This document shows, in pieces, positions 15,688-25,016 of a DNA stretch of 38,866 nucleotides. This stretch comes from M3007 sp032115775 (lineage in GTDB: Bacteria > Bacteroidota > Bacteroidia > Chitinophagales > Saprospiraceae): the NCBI GenBank assembly GCA_032115775.1, contig JAUMBL010000198.1, positions 1 to 38,866 on the forward strand, given 5' to 3'. The position numbers and the translations under genes were made by a program. The first letter of the stretch is position 1. Every line of letters begins with the position of its first letter. The notes under the pieces were generated by a model. It searched no databases. It was not told the origin of the DNA and saw only the letters and a list, made by a program, of their open reading frames with translations.

Positions 15688-17160
15688 ATGAAAAACAAGA
15701 TCATCCTCCTCGCGCTGGCGTCTTTCAGTACCAGCCTCTTCGGACAATCCGTCTCCGACGCCGTTCGCTACGCCAACCTACAACCGGGCGGCTCTGCCCG
15801 CTTTATGGGCGCCGGGGGGGCATTTGGCGCACTGGGCGCCGATTTTGGCGTACTGAGCGTCAACCCAGCCGGATTAGCCATGTACCGTACCAACGAATTG
15901 GTGTTTACCCCGGCACTCAAATTCGCGCAATCAGCAACCGCACTCGAAGGCGCCGGCAATGCGCAATTCAACGACGACGTGAGCAGTTTCGGCTTCGCTA
16001 ATGTCGGACTCGTGTTCAATACCAGTCCGCGGTATTCCAAATGGACGACCTTCAACTTCGGACTGGGGCTGAACAGACAGCAAAATTTCCAACAAAGTAT
16101 CTACTACGAAGGCTGGGGCAACGGCACCATCCTCAATGGATGGTACAAGGAGGCCGACGAGGTACTCAACGACGGCGGCAAGGTAGAGGATCTGTACGCG
16201 CACGGCGCGCGCCTGGGCGTGGACGCCAACGCCATTTATCCCCAAAACGGCGTCTGGTCATACGATTTTATTAATAATCCACAGGCGGATATCCGGCGCG
16301 TTCAATCGCTGCTGAGCAGCGGCGGCGTCCAGGAAATGGTGTTTTCCTTCGCCGGAAATTACGACGAGCGCGTCATGATCGGCGCAACCGTGGGCGTGCC
16401 GTTTGTCAACTACCGCCTGGAAGGAACGTACGAAGAAAGCGATGCAGATCAGAACGTCGAGTATTTCGACAACCTGGTCTTCACCGAATACCTGCGCACG
16501 CAGGGGGTCGGCGTCAACCTCAAGATGGGCGTCGTCCTCCGACTCACGCAATCGCTGCGCCTCGGCGGCGCATTCCACACGCCTACCCTGATGGGACTGA
16601 CGGATAATTTCAGCAATACGTTCTCCTACGATTATACCGACAACTCGGGCAGCAATAGTAAGCAGGTAGAATCGCCGGAAGGGGTATTCGACTACCGCCT
16701 GCGCACACCCTGGCGCGCAATCGCCAGCGCCGCTTTTTTAGTACGACAATACGGATTCCTAAGTGCCGATCTAGAGTGGGTGGACTACGGCGCCAATCGC
16801 TACAATTTTACCTCGGATATCGCCAGCACGGCGAACGAACAACTGGAACGGGCGATAAACAGCGAAATTCAGCGCAATCTCCAGCAAACAATGAATGTCC
16901 GCCTGGGCGCCGAAGCGGCAATCAACGTCTTCCGGCTACGCGCCGGACTGAACCTGCTCGGCAAACCATACGAAGGACAAACGGGCTTCAACACCGCGAT
17001 CACAGGCGGCGCCGGCCTGCGGTTTGAATCGTTCTACCTCGACCTTGGCTTCCGGCGCAATACCGGCAGCGCCGGCGTTCAACCTTATTCCGACGCACCG
17101 GTGGCGAACGCCGACCTGCGATCCAGCGAGTGGCTGATGACGGCTGGGTTTAAGTTTTAG
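15688..17160 (+). CDS. OmpP1/FadL/TodX-family outer-membrane transport protein
   Basis: A 490-residue outer-membrane beta-barrel of the FadL family (PF03349), which lets hydrophobic compounds such as long-chain fatty acids cross the outer membrane. Residues 1-19 are a signal peptide ending LFGQ. The mature N-terminus (ARFMGAGGAFGALGADFGVLSVNPAGLAMYRTNE) carries the family's conserved NPAGLA hatch-region motif. Alternating strands follow, and the last residue is Phe (AGFKF), as needed for barrel insertion. The ATG at 15688 is chosen over the open frame from 15637 because it starts the signal peptide. Two strong hairpins lie upstream. A weak -7 match (TAGCCTTG, about 15629) may be its promoter. 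Confidence 0.87.
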   Translation: MKNKIILLALASFSTSLFGQSVSDAVRYANLQPGGSARFMGAGGAFGALGADFGVLSVNPAGLAMYRTNELVFTPALKFAQSATALEGAGNAQFNDDVSSFGFANVGLVFNTSPRYSKWTTFNFGLGLNRQQNFQQSIYYEGWGNGTILNGWYKEADEVLNDGGKVEDLYAHGARLGVDANAIYPQNGVWSYDFINNPQADIRRVQSLLSSGGVQEMVFSFAGNYDERVMIGATVGVPFVNYRLEGTYEESDADQNVEYFDNLVFTEYLRTQGVGVNLKMGVVLRLTQSLRLGGAFHTPTLMGLTDNFSNTFSYDYTDNSGSNSKQVESPEGVFDYRLRTPWRAIASAAFLVRQYGFLSADLEWVDYGANRYNFTSDIASTANEQLERAINSEIQRNLQQTMNVRLGAEAAINVFRLRAGLNLLGKPYEGQTGFNTAITGGAGLRFESFYLDLGFRRNTGSAGVQPYSDAPVANADLRSSEWLMTAGFKF

Positions 17161-17224
17161 CCCGATCCGTCTGCGTTGTAAAATGAGGCTTTTGGCGCCG
17201 GCCGAGTATTTGCCATACGCGCAA

Positions 17225-20143
17225 TCACAGCAATAGCAATTCCACGTCCTCCCGACTGAGTCGCGGCGCCTCGCCGCCGGCGGCGAACAGCTCTTGGCCG
17301 AGCGCTTTTTTGCGTTCCTGCAATATCCGGATTTTCTCCTCAATGGTTTCGCGGGCAATGAAGCGCAGAGCCGTCACCGGGCGGGTTTGTCCGATACGGT
17401 GGGCGCGGGCGATCGCCTGATCTTCTGAAGCCGGATTCCACCAGGGGTCGAGTACGAATACGTAATCGGCCGCCGTGAGGTTGAGGCCGACGCCCCCGGC
17501 TTTGATGGTCATAAAAAACGCCTGAACGCCGGCGTCTTCCTGAAATTTTTGCACCTCCCGCGCGCGGTCAGCCTGAGCCGTCGCACCGGTCAGCCAGGCA
17601 TAACGAAAACCCTGCGCGTCGAATTCCTGGCGGAACAACTGCAGATGTTTTTCAAAACTACTAAAAAACAAGGCTTTGTGCCCGGCCCGGCGAATCACAT
17701 CCCATTGAGCCAGCACATCTTCGTATTTGCCGCTGCCGCCGGCGTAACTTTCATCCGCGAGGATGGGGTGGTTGGCGATTTGGCGGAGGCGCATCAGGGC
17801 TTGCAAGGCCTGCAGGCGCGTTTTCGGATCGTCGAACAGGTTGAGAATCTGGTTGCGCATGGCAGATTTTATTTGCTCATAGCGCTTGTGTTGCTCCGGC
17901 AGCATTTCCGTGTAAAAAATTTGCTCGCTCAACGGCGGCAATTCGGGCGCTACCTCTTCTTTGGTGCGCCGCAGAAAAAAGGGCCGTACCCGGTTGAACA
18001 GACTTTGGCGCGCTTTTTCATTTTGCTGCTTTTCAATGGGAATTTGAAAATGCTCCCGAAATGCCGTGAAGGAACCCAGCGTATCCGGGTTGATGAACTC
18101 CATTTGCGTCCATAAATCCGCCAGCGAATTTTCAATGGGCGTGCCGCTAAGTGACAGCCGGTACGCGCTTTTGAGCGCGCGCACCACCTTAGAGGCTTCG
18201 GAATCCCGGTTTTTTATTTGTTGGCTCTCATCAAGTATGACGGCTTCCCAGGCAATTTTTTGCAGCAGGGCCATATCTTGCCGCGCGGTTTGATAGGTCG
18301 TAAGTACCACGTCGTATCCGCTGAGCGCCCGGGCGTCTTTCAGGCGTTTGGGGCCGGTATGCGCGTAGGCGAACAGCGAGGGTGCGAACCGGGCGATCTC
18401 GCGCTGCCAGTTGAACACCAGCGAAGCCGGCAGAATGATAAGCGCCTGCAGGGGCTTTAATTCCGACTGATAGGCGTTGAACAGGTCGAGCTGAAGCAGG
18501 CTGTCACGCTGGACGGGCGCCGTCCGCGCGTTTTTTATATACAACAGCAGCGCAATGGTTTGCAGGGTTTTCCCCAGGCCCATGTCGTCGGCCAGACAAG
18601 CGCCGAAGCCGTGCTGGTAATGGCCGACCAGCCACTTGACGCCGGTCATTTGGTACGGACGGAGCGTCGCTTTCAGTTCCGGCCCGGGCTGATAGGCCAC
18701 CGCTTCCGGATCAATAATGGGAAAATCGCCGGCGCCGGGTTCCAGCAAGCCCGCCGATTCCAGCAACGTAAAAAGCGGCTTGCGCAGGCGCAGGCGATCT
18801 TCGGCGTCGGGCTCCAGTGCCTGCGCCAGATCGGCGTACTTTGTAAACCATTCCTCGGGTATCAGAAACCAGGTATCGTCCGGCAAGGGAAAAAAACGGT
18901 TGCCCTTTTTGAGATACGGGACGAAATCTTTGAACGGAAATTGATTTTCCCCAATACGGGCAATCCCGTGCACGTCAAACCAGTCGCCCGTCGCGCCGGT
19001 CTGTAACTCCAGCCGGCCGGACAACATGGACAAGCGCTTGTCCTCCACCATGGGAAGCGCCGGCTCGAAACCGACGGCCTCCAGCGCGCTGTGATGCACG
19101 GCCAGCCAATGCAGCAAGCCGGGCAGGCCGGCGTTTTCCGGGCTGTCGAATTTGAAGTAGCGCCCCTCCGGTTGGAGGCCGAGGTTGCGCAAGGCCTCCG
19201 TCATGCGGGCTTCGGCGGGCATATCGCGCGTGACCTTTCGGACGCGCACCTCGTCGCTGTCGTCCGGAAATTCGACGGTCGTCACGCCATCGCGGCGCTC
19301 ACCGGATAAAAATTCTGCGCCTTCATACAGAAAAACCGGCTTGAGGAGCCAGCTGTTGTCGAGCACGTTTTCCGTCATCTCCAGCCGCACACCCTGCAGC
19401 GCCTTGCGTTCTTCCACGGCGAAGCCTTCGGCCTCGATGCGGGATCGGCGCACCGTTTTGGCGATGAAGGTTTTAAAATACATTCGGGTTTTATCCGGCG
19501 GAATCAGGATCACCTCTTTGGTGCGGAAAGGTTTGACCATATTCCCGTTGATACCCGGCACGCGAAACAGCGTGTAGCCGATAAGCAGCCAGGCAGGCTC
19601 CGTGTTGGTGAGCGGCAGCACGTCGCGGTCGCGGATCGTCCACTTTTCCTCTTCGGCGCCCAGTTGGAGGCGGTACTCCAGTCCTTGTGCCGTTTTTTTA
19701 AAATGCAAATGCGGCAACAATTCCTCCCGGGCGTAGGCAATCAGCACATCCTTGACCAGCGACCGGCGTTCGGCGTCGAGCGCCAGCGGAAAACGGAGGC
19801 GAAACAGCTCGCCGAGCAACTGATCCAGCTGCCGATGGACATATCCTTCGATGGTCGGGCGAACCGACGGTTCCTCCAACAATCGCTCCAGCGATGGCGC
19901 TGTGCGCGCTTTAGGCGGACGAAATTTTTCTTCCAGGGCTTTAGGCTGCAAACCGGCGATCAGATCGAACAGCCGCTGCAAATCCGGACTGAGCGGAATT
20001 TGGTGCGCATCCAGGGTGTTGGGCAGCGCTTTTTGGACAATATGCGTGAAGGTTCCTTCGCGATCGGTTTGCACGATATACGCGGACGGCAGGTATAGTC
20101 CTTCTTGAAACGGATAAAGATTACAAACGACCTGAGGTGGCAT
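17225..20143 (-). CDS. SNF2-family DEAD/DEAH-box helicase (RapA/HepA-like)
   Basis: A 972-residue Swi2/Snf2 ATPase. The N-terminal half (1-480) is the poorly conserved region seen in bacterial SNF2 proteins. The ATPase core starts near 490 (LRPYQMTGVKWLV): Walker A LADDMGLGKT at 517-526 with K525, motif Ia LIILPASLVFNWQ, motif II DESQ at 638-641 (in place of DEAH, common in this family), motif III LSGTPIENSLADLW, and in the second lobe the motif AHRIGQTRPV with Q919 in motif VI. It probably moves along double-stranded DNA to remodel protein-DNA complexes such as stalled RNA polymerase. The aminopeptidase gene ends 60 bp upstream on the same strand, so they may share a transcript. Confidence 0.9.
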   Translation of the reverse strand: MPPQVVCNLYPFQEGLYLPSAYIVQTDREGTFTHIVQKALPNTLDAHQIPLSPDLQRLFDLIAGLQPKALEEKFRPPKARTAPSLERLLEEPSVRPTIEGYVHRQLDQLLGELFRLRFPLALDAERRSLVKDVLIAYAREELLPHLHFKKTAQGLEYRLQLGAEEEKWTIRDRDVLPLTNTEPAWLLIGYTLFRVPGINGNMVKPFRTKEVILIPPDKTRMYFKTFIAKTVRRSRIEAEGFAVEERKALQGVRLEMTENVLDNSWLLKPVFLYEGAEFLSGERRDGVTTVEFPDDSDEVRVRKVTRDMPAEARMTEALRNLGLQPEGRYFKFDSPENAGLPGLLHWLAVHHSALEAVGFEPALPMVEDKRLSMLSGRLELQTGATGDWFDVHGIARIGENQFPFKDFVPYLKKGNRFFPLPDDTWFLIPEEWFTKYADLAQALEPDAEDRLRLRKPLFTLLESAGLLEPGAGDFPIIDPEAVAYQPGPELKATLRPYQMTGVKWLVGHYQHGFGACLADDMGLGKTLQTIALLLYIKNARTAPVQRDSLLQLDLFNAYQSELKPLQALIILPASLVFNWQREIARFAPSLFAYAHTGPKRLKDARALSGYDVVLTTYQTARQDMALLQKIAWEAVILDESQQIKNRDSEASKVVRALKSAYRLSLSGTPIENSLADLWTQMEFINPDTLGSFTAFREHFQIPIEKQQNEKARQSLFNRVRPFFLRRTKEEVAPELPPLSEQIFYTEMLPEQHKRYEQIKSAMRNQILNLFDDPKTRLQALQALMRLRQIANHPILADESYAGGSGKYEDVLAQWDVIRRAGHKALFFSSFEKHLQLFRQEFDAQGFRYAWLTGATAQADRAREVQKFQEDAGVQAFFMTIKAGGVGLNLTAADYVFVLDPWWNPASEDQAIARAHRIGQTRPVTALRFIARETIEEKIRILQERKKALGQELFAAGGEAPRLSREDVELLLL

Positions 20144-20203
20144 AGCGCGGGCGCGGGCGACAAAAACGACTTGGATAAATAAATAGGGAACTATTGACCT
20201 GAT

Positions 20204-21304
20204 TTACAGCAAAAACTTTCCTTTTTCGTATATTTTTTCGCCGTCGGTCCAAATTTCACCGGCTTCCGTCATATCGGTAATCAGATCCCAGTGGATTGAA
20301 GATTCATTTTTCCCACCGGTATGCAGATAGCTTTGTCCGATGGCCATGTGAATGCTGCCGCCTATTTTCTCGTCGAACAGGATATTTTTCGTGATTCGGC
20401 TGATGTCGTAATTCGTGCCGATGGCCGCTTCGCCAAAGCGCCGAGCGCCGGGAATGGAAAAGACATAGTCGAGAAAATCCTGTCCACGGGAAGCTTGCCA
20501 GCGTTCGATCAGCCCGTCTTTCACCCAAAGCCGTACGTTTTCCACTTCGTGCCCCATATAAATAGCCGGGTAGGAAAAAAATATCTGCCCGTTCACGCTG
20601 TCCTCCACCGGACCGGTAAACACCTCGCCCGAGGGCATATTCGCCCGGCCATCGGAGTTAATCCAGATACGATCTTTGGTAGAGAACGTGATATCCGTGC
20701 CGTTGGAAATATAGCGTATAGCGCTGCATTTGTTGAGGTGATCCACGATGGTCTGCTGCGTGGCGCGCAATTTTCGCCATTCGGCGGCGGGATCTTCGTG
20801 GAAGAGTTTACAGGCGCCGAACACGAAGTCCTGGTATTCGCTCAGGCTCATGCCGGCCTCCTGGGCTGCGGCGTCGGTGGGGAATTGGCAGAGACAGCGC
20901 GCCAGAGATTTGGCGGCGATGCGCTCGAAAAACATCTTTTGGATGGGCGCCATGGTTCCCTGCCAGCGCGTCGCGCGGTCGGCCGGCACATTTTGCGATT
21001 CGCGCAGGTTGTACGGGGCGCGGATACTCAGGTAGCGGTCGTAGGTTTCCGTGGCTATTTTTTGGAGCGTCGGCGGCCTGTTCAGCGCTTCGTCCGATCC
21101 GTGAGACAGCAATAGCAGATCGCGCTCGCGAAAGCTCAGATCGTAGTCCACCACCGCCGCGCCAGCCTCCAGCACCGCACGGTACGTCTCGCGCAACAGC
21201 GGCTCCGCCAACATAGTCGTGGAGATAAACACTTTGTCGCCGGGTCGTACTTCCAGGCAGTAGTGGGTGAGCAGCTGCGCGTACCGTTTGAGGATATCGT
21301 TCAT
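20204..21304 (-). CDS. M29-family metallo-aminopeptidase
   Basis: A 366-residue cytoplasmic aminopeptidase of the M29 (AmpS/PepS/thermophilic aminopeptidase T) family, which removes N-terminal residues from peptides using two metal ions. Metal-ligand regions are visible: MPSGEVFTGPVEDSVNG, the FGEAAIGTNYDI segment, and GGSIHMAIGQSY followed by SSIHWDLI. The start at 21304 (MNDILKRYAQ) is chosen over the open extension to 21352 because a -7 element lies between them at 21323-21330. Length is slightly short of the common 370-410. Likely role: peptide turnover. SNF2 helicase gene follows after 60 bp. Confidence 0.9.
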   Translation of the reverse strand: MNDILKRYAQLLTHYCLEVRPGDKVFISTTMLAEPLLRETYRAVLEAGAAVVDYDLSFRERDLLLLSHGSDEALNRPPTLQKIATETYDRYLSIRAPYNLRESQNVPADRATRWQGTMAPIQKMFFERIAAKSLARCLCQFPTDAAAQEAGMSLSEYQDFVFGACKLFHEDPAAEWRKLRATQQTIVDHLNKCSAIRYISNGTDITFSTKDRIWINSDGRANMPSGEVFTGPVEDSVNGQIFFSYPAIYMGHEVENVRLWVKDGLIERWQASRGQDFLDYVFSIPGARRFGEAAIGTNYDISRITKNILFDEKIGGSIHMAIGQSYLHTGGKNESSIHWDLITDMTEAGEIWTDGEKIYEKGKFLL

Positions 21305-21322
21305 CTTGTTTTTTCTTTGCGG

Positions 21323-21330
21323 CAAAGGTA
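21323..21330 (-). promoter_or_regulatory. Bacteroidota -7 element for the M29 aminopeptidase
   Basis: Reads TACCTTTG on the minus strand, 18 bases before the ATG at 21304, and decides the start choice for that gene. Confidence 0.65.
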
Positions 21331-21430
21331 ATAAACTTTGAGGACGGTGCACGAAGCCTGCGAGCCGAGGGAAAATGTACCTGCTGATTGTATTCTGACA
21401 GGTCGGTTAAATTTTTACCTCAAATACCCG

Positions 21431-21438
21431 TAATTTTG
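21431..21438 (+). promoter_or_regulatory. Bacteroidota -7 element for pcrA
   Basis: TAATTTTG matches TAnnTTTG. The ATG of pcrA starts five bases after its last base, so the mRNA would be leaderless or nearly so. Confidence 0.6.
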
Positions 21439-21442
21439 TGGC

Positions 21443-23731
21443 ATGGCACATTTCCTCGACCAGCTCAACGACGTTCAACGCGCGGCAGTAACAACCACCG
21501 AAGGCCCGATCCTGGTAATCGCAGGGCCTGGTTCGGGCAAAACGCGCGTCCTGACCTATCGAATCGCCCACCTGATCGAAAAAGGCGCGGCGCCTTGGGA
21601 AATATTGGCGCTCACCTTCACCAACAAATCCGCCCGGGAAATGAAAGAACGCATCGCCGGCGTGGTGGGCGACCGCGCGGAATCGGTGTGGGCTGGTACT
21701 TTTCACGCTATATTCGCCCGGATATTGCGGGTGGAAGCCGCTAAAATTGGATATCCGGCCAGTTTCACGGTGTACGATTCCGACGATACGACCAGCCTCC
21801 TCCGCACGCTGATCAAAGAGAAAAATCTCGATCCAAACACCTACAATCCGGCGACGATCCGCACGCGGATTTCCCTGGCAAAAAGCAACCTACTCTCGCC
21901 CAGCGCGTACCGGGGAAACGCAGCATTGCAACAAGAGGATCTCGCCGCCCAAAGACCTTATTTAGCGGACGTTTATGAAGCCTACGTCCAGCGCTGCCGG
22001 CGCGCCGGCGCCATGGATTTTGACGACCTGCTGTTTCAGTTGTACCGACTGTTTCGAGAGAATCCGGACAATGTGCTGGACAAATACCGCAAAAAGTTTC
22101 GCTACCTGCATGTGGACGAGTTTCAGGATACGAATTTTCTCCAGTACGCGATCCTGCGCCAGCTCGCGCGCTACGACGGCAGCTCCGAAAACATCTTTGC
22201 CGTCGGCGACGACGCGCAGAGCATCTACGCGTTCCGCGGCGCAACCATAGATAATATCCTCGATTTTGAAAAAGATTATCCGCGACTGCAGACCTTCAAA
22301 TTGGAGCAAAACTACCGCTCTACCCACCACATCGTCGCGGCAGCCAATGAAGTCATTTCAAATAATCGCCGACAGCTGAATAAAACCATCTGGACGGATA
22401 AAAACGAAAGCCGGCACATCAAACTGCTCAAATGCCTCACCGACGATGAGGAGGCGCGCAAAGTGGCGGACTTGATCCTAGAGCAAAAACACCGGTATCA
22501 CCTGCCCAATTCGGAAATTGCAATTTTGTATCGTACCAATGCGCAAAGCCGAAAGTTTGAGGAGCAACTGCGCCGCCACAACCTGTCTTACAAAATATTC
22601 GGCGGCTTATCTTTCTACCAACGCAAAGAGGTGAAAGACCTGGTGGCTTACCTGCGCCTCAGCGTCAATCCGCATGACGAAGAGGCCTTCCGGCGGGTAA
22701 TTAACTATCCGACCCGAGGCTTAAGTGCAGCGACGGTGGACAAACTCGGCCAATTAGCCGCCGATCGCGGACTCAGTATGTGGGACGCGATGCTTTTGCC
22801 GGAATTGGCGCTCACGGACCGCGCCCGCAAGGCGCTCGGCGCTTTCCGCAAAATGGTGGATCTCTGGAGCGCGCGCGCGCGGCAGGATAATGCCTACAAA
22901 CTCGCCAGTGATATTTACCGGCAGTCGGGTCTCCAGGATGCCTTAAAAGCAGATACGACCACGGAGGGAATCAGCAGGCAGCAAAACGCCCAGGCTGTGC
23001 TGGATGGTATCAGCGAGTTTTCGGACACCGGCCTCGACGCAGCCGGCGCCATCGCCGGCGAAGACCGAACGCTGGCCGCCTATCTCCAAACCATCACCCT
23101 GCTGACCGATTCCGATACGGCAAGCGACGACCGCGATTATATCACCCTCATGAGCACGCACGCCGCTAAAGGCTTGGAGTTTCGGAGCGTTTTTGTGACC
23201 GGTATGGAAGATAATCTTTTCCCGTCTTATATGGCGCGTGAGGAGCCGAACGGACTGGATGAAGAAAGACGGTTATTTTATGTGGCTATTACCCGAGCCA
23301 AAGAACACCTCACGATTTCTTATGCCCAAACCCGCTACCGCTTCGGACAAGTCCGGGAAAGCAAGCCCTCCGGTTTTCTCACGGAAATTCAACCCACGCA
23401 TTTCGAAGCCGTCGGCGGTATCGGCGCCGGCCGAAATACCGCGCTCCCCGAAACTTACAACCAACCACGCGCCGCAGTAAGCGGCAATTTCGCAACGCCC
23501 AACCGCCGCAGCCAGACCCTCAAAACCGCCCCGCCACCGCCAAATTTCCAAGCCGCGCCACCCGATAAAATTGTCGAAGGCTGTAAAGTACTGCACCTGA
23601 AATTCGGAGAAGGCCTCGTGACGGCCATCGAAGGCCCGCGAGACGGTAAGGTGGCGACGATTCAATTTATCAACGATGAGTTGCCGGAACGAAGAATTGT
23701 CCTCAAATTTGCAAAACTGCAATTGCTATAA
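21443..23731 (+). CDS. pcrA: ATP-dependent DNA helicase PcrA/UvrD
   Basis: A 762-residue SF1A helicase that unwinds DNA 3' to 5' in nucleotide-excision repair and removes RecA or stalled complexes. Seen: the Q-motif region LNDVQRAAV (8-16), Walker A AGPGSGKT (27-34, K33), motif Ia TFTNKSAREMKERI, motif II DEFQDTN (225-231), motif III GDDAQSIYAFRGA, motif IV QNYRS, motif V THAAKGLEF and motif VI FYVAITRAKEHL. After a Pro-rich linker the C-terminal 50 residues (GCKVLHLKFGEGLVTAIEG) form the Tudor-like domain of PcrA, which in other bacteria contacts RNA polymerase. Its stop codon touches the first unit of the 23731-23855 repeat. Confidence 0.94.
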   Translation: MAHFLDQLNDVQRAAVTTTEGPILVIAGPGSGKTRVLTYRIAHLIEKGAAPWEILALTFTNKSAREMKERIAGVVGDRAESVWAGTFHAIFARILRVEAAKIGYPASFTVYDSDDTTSLLRTLIKEKNLDPNTYNPATIRTRISLAKSNLLSPSAYRGNAALQQEDLAAQRPYLADVYEAYVQRCRRAGAMDFDDLLFQLYRLFRENPDNVLDKYRKKFRYLHVDEFQDTNFLQYAILRQLARYDGSSENIFAVGDDAQSIYAFRGATIDNILDFEKDYPRLQTFKLEQNYRSTHHIVAAANEVISNNRRQLNKTIWTDKNESRHIKLLKCLTDDEEARKVADLILEQKHRYHLPNSEIAILYRTNAQSRKFEEQLRRHNLSYKIFGGLSFYQRKEVKDLVAYLRLSVNPHDEEAFRRVINYPTRGLSAATVDKLGQLAADRGLSMWDAMLLPELALTDRARKALGAFRKMVDLWSARARQDNAYKLASDIYRQSGLQDALKADTTTEGISRQQNAQAVLDGISEFSDTGLDAAGAIAGEDRTLAAYLQTITLLTDSDTASDDRDYITLMSTHAAKGLEFRSVFVTGMEDNLFPSYMAREEPNGLDEERRLFYVAITRAKEHLTISYAQTRYRFGQVRESKPSGFLTEIQPTHFEAVGGIGAGRNTALPETYNQPRAAVSGNFATPNRRSQTLKTAPPPPNFQAAPPDKIVEGCKVLHLKFGEGLVTAIEGPRDGKVATIQFINDELPERRIVLKFAKLQLL

Positions 23732-23855
23732 TTTCCCGCAGAATTCGCGGAATTCGCAGATTACGCGGAAACTTAGATTATTATTTCCCGCGGAATTCGC
23801 GGAATTCGCAGATTATGCGAGCAATTTAAATTATAATTTCCCGCGGAATTCGCGG
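23731..23855. repeat. Three 52-53-bp repeats of the CCCGC-(CGCGGAATT) family
   Basis: Blocks starting with ATTTCCCGC occur at 23731, 23783 and 23836. The first two contain CCCGCRGAATTCGCGGAATT, then CGCAGATTAYGCG and an AT-rich spacer; the third is cut short after CGCGG. Inside each block runs a 9-bp period (CGCGGAATT, CGCAGATTA). It fills most of the 144-bp gap between pcrA and the cytochrome gene and is related to the repeats at 7363-7469. Confidence 0.9.
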
Positions 23856-23875
23856 GAGCTCTTATTGATTAATTT

Positions 23876-24190
23876 ATGCCTGTTCTTCTCGTCCTCTTCT
23901 TCCTCCTTTTCACCGCCCGCCCTGAGCCTGTCCAACAACCGGGCGTTCCTGCCGACGTACAGTCGCTGTTGACGAAGTACGCCTGCGCAACTTGCCACCA
24001 GGCAGACAAAAAACTCATCGGGCCGTCCTGGAAAGACATCTCCAAAAAAAAGTACGCTAAAAAGCGGTTCATCGAACTCGTGTACAAACCCGAGCCGGGC
24101 AACTGGCCGGGCTACCCGCCGATGGTTGCCCAACCCACCGTGCCGAAGGCCGATCTGGGAAAAATTGCCGACTGGGTTGCTAAATTATAG
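23876..24190 (+). CDS. Small periplasmic c-type cytochrome
   Basis: A 104-residue single-haem cytochrome c. Residues 1-13 (MPVLLVLFFLLFT) are a short signal peptide or membrane anchor. The haem motif CATCH lies at 37-41, and M83 in GYPPMVAQP is the likely second axial ligand. The spacing and the final amphipathic helix (LGKIADWVAKL) resemble the cytochrome c551/c8 type, often a mobile electron carrier or a domain beside larger redox enzymes. It could supply electrons to a terminal oxidase or to the peroxidase at 4679-5629, but that pairing is only a guess. The Nudix gene follows 41 bp later. Confidence 0.85.
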   Translation: MPVLLVLFFLLFTARPEPVQQPGVPADVQSLLTKYACATCHQADKKLIGPSWKDISKKKYAKKRFIELVYKPEPGNWPGYPPMVAQPTVPKADLGKIADWVAKL

Positions 24191-24231
24191 CGCATCCTGC
24201 TATAAGAACAACCGCCCTGTCCGGTTACGCC

Positions 24232-24885
24232 ATGCCGCAATATATGTACGATGTCATCGAGGAACTCAGTAAACGCCTGGCCGGACCGCTGCCGGGCCCG
24301 GAGGCGCAATACCGCATGGCTTTCTTGCGGCGTATCGAGGATCTCGCCCGAATAAACGGCGTGCCGGATCATGCGCGGACGGCCTGCGTGCTGCACCTGC
24401 TGCACTGGGAAGCAGGCGCCTGGCGTACGGTGTTGATTCAGCGCACCGCGAATCCGCGCGACCGGCACGCAGGGCAGGTGAGTTTTCCAGGCGGACGACA
24501 CGAAATACAGGACGCCTCGCTGGAACAAGCCGCACTGCGGGAAACCGAAGAGGAAGTCGGCGTGCCGCCCTCGGCGATCCGGATCCTCGGTCGGCTGACC
24601 GAATTGTACATTCCGGTCAGCAACTACCTGGTGCATCCTTTCGTCGGCATCTTGGAAAAACCGGCGCGTTTTACGCCCCAACCCGGCGAGGTTGCCGATA
24701 TTATCCGGCCGCCTATGCAGCTCTTTTATGATGAAGCCCACTGCAAGCGCGGAGACGTACACGTCGCGGAAGGCGTCCCACTGAAAGACGTCCCCCATTT
24801 TTCCGTGTCCGACCGTATCGTATGGGGCGCTACGGCGATGATTTTGAGCGAGTTTTTAGCGCTGTTTCCGGAAGGATTGGATTAG
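24232..24885 (+). CDS. Nudix hydrolase, CoA pyrophosphatase type
   Basis: A 217-residue Nudix enzyme. The segment QVSFPGGRHEIQDASLEQAA followed by LRETEEEVGV (about 82-111) contains the Nudix box in the form found in CoA pyrophosphatases (NudL, UPF0035), including the family-specific VSFPGGR start. Such enzymes cut CoA or its derivatives to 4'-phosphopantetheine and 3',5'-ADP. The N-terminal helix (residues 6-17, VIEELSKRLAG) also fits that group. Met5 at 24244 is an alternative start. It follows the cytochrome c gene by 41 bp; no functional link is evident. Confidence 0.87.
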   Translation: MPQYMYDVIEELSKRLAGPLPGPEAQYRMAFLRRIEDLARINGVPDHARTACVLHLLHWEAGAWRTVLIQRTANPRDRHAGQVSFPGGRHEIQDASLEQAALRETEEEVGVPPSAIRILGRLTELYIPVSNYLVHPFVGILEKPARFTPQPGEVADIIRPPMQLFYDEAHCKRGDVHVAEGVPLKDVPHFSVSDRIVWGATAMILSEFLALFPEGLD

Positions 24886-25016
24886 AAGCCGTACTAGAAC
24901 CTGCGCGTTCGCGGGAAATCCTTAACAGGGAATTAACGACGTATTAACAAAATCATATTTCAACCACACGCTACCTTGCAGCCTATTCTGTTCGAGGCAA
25001 TGTCCTGCGCCTGATT

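Noticed and set aside
17225..20143. SNF2 helicase as part of a defence island (DISARM-like)
   Set aside because: No methyltransferase, phospholipase D or DUF1998 partner lies beside it; the neighbours are an aminopeptidase and an outer-membrane channel.
23731..23855. CRISPR array from three 52-53-bp periodic blocks
   Set aside because: The spacers are short A/T-rich variants of each other, the repeat itself has inner 9-bp periodicity, and there are no cas genes.
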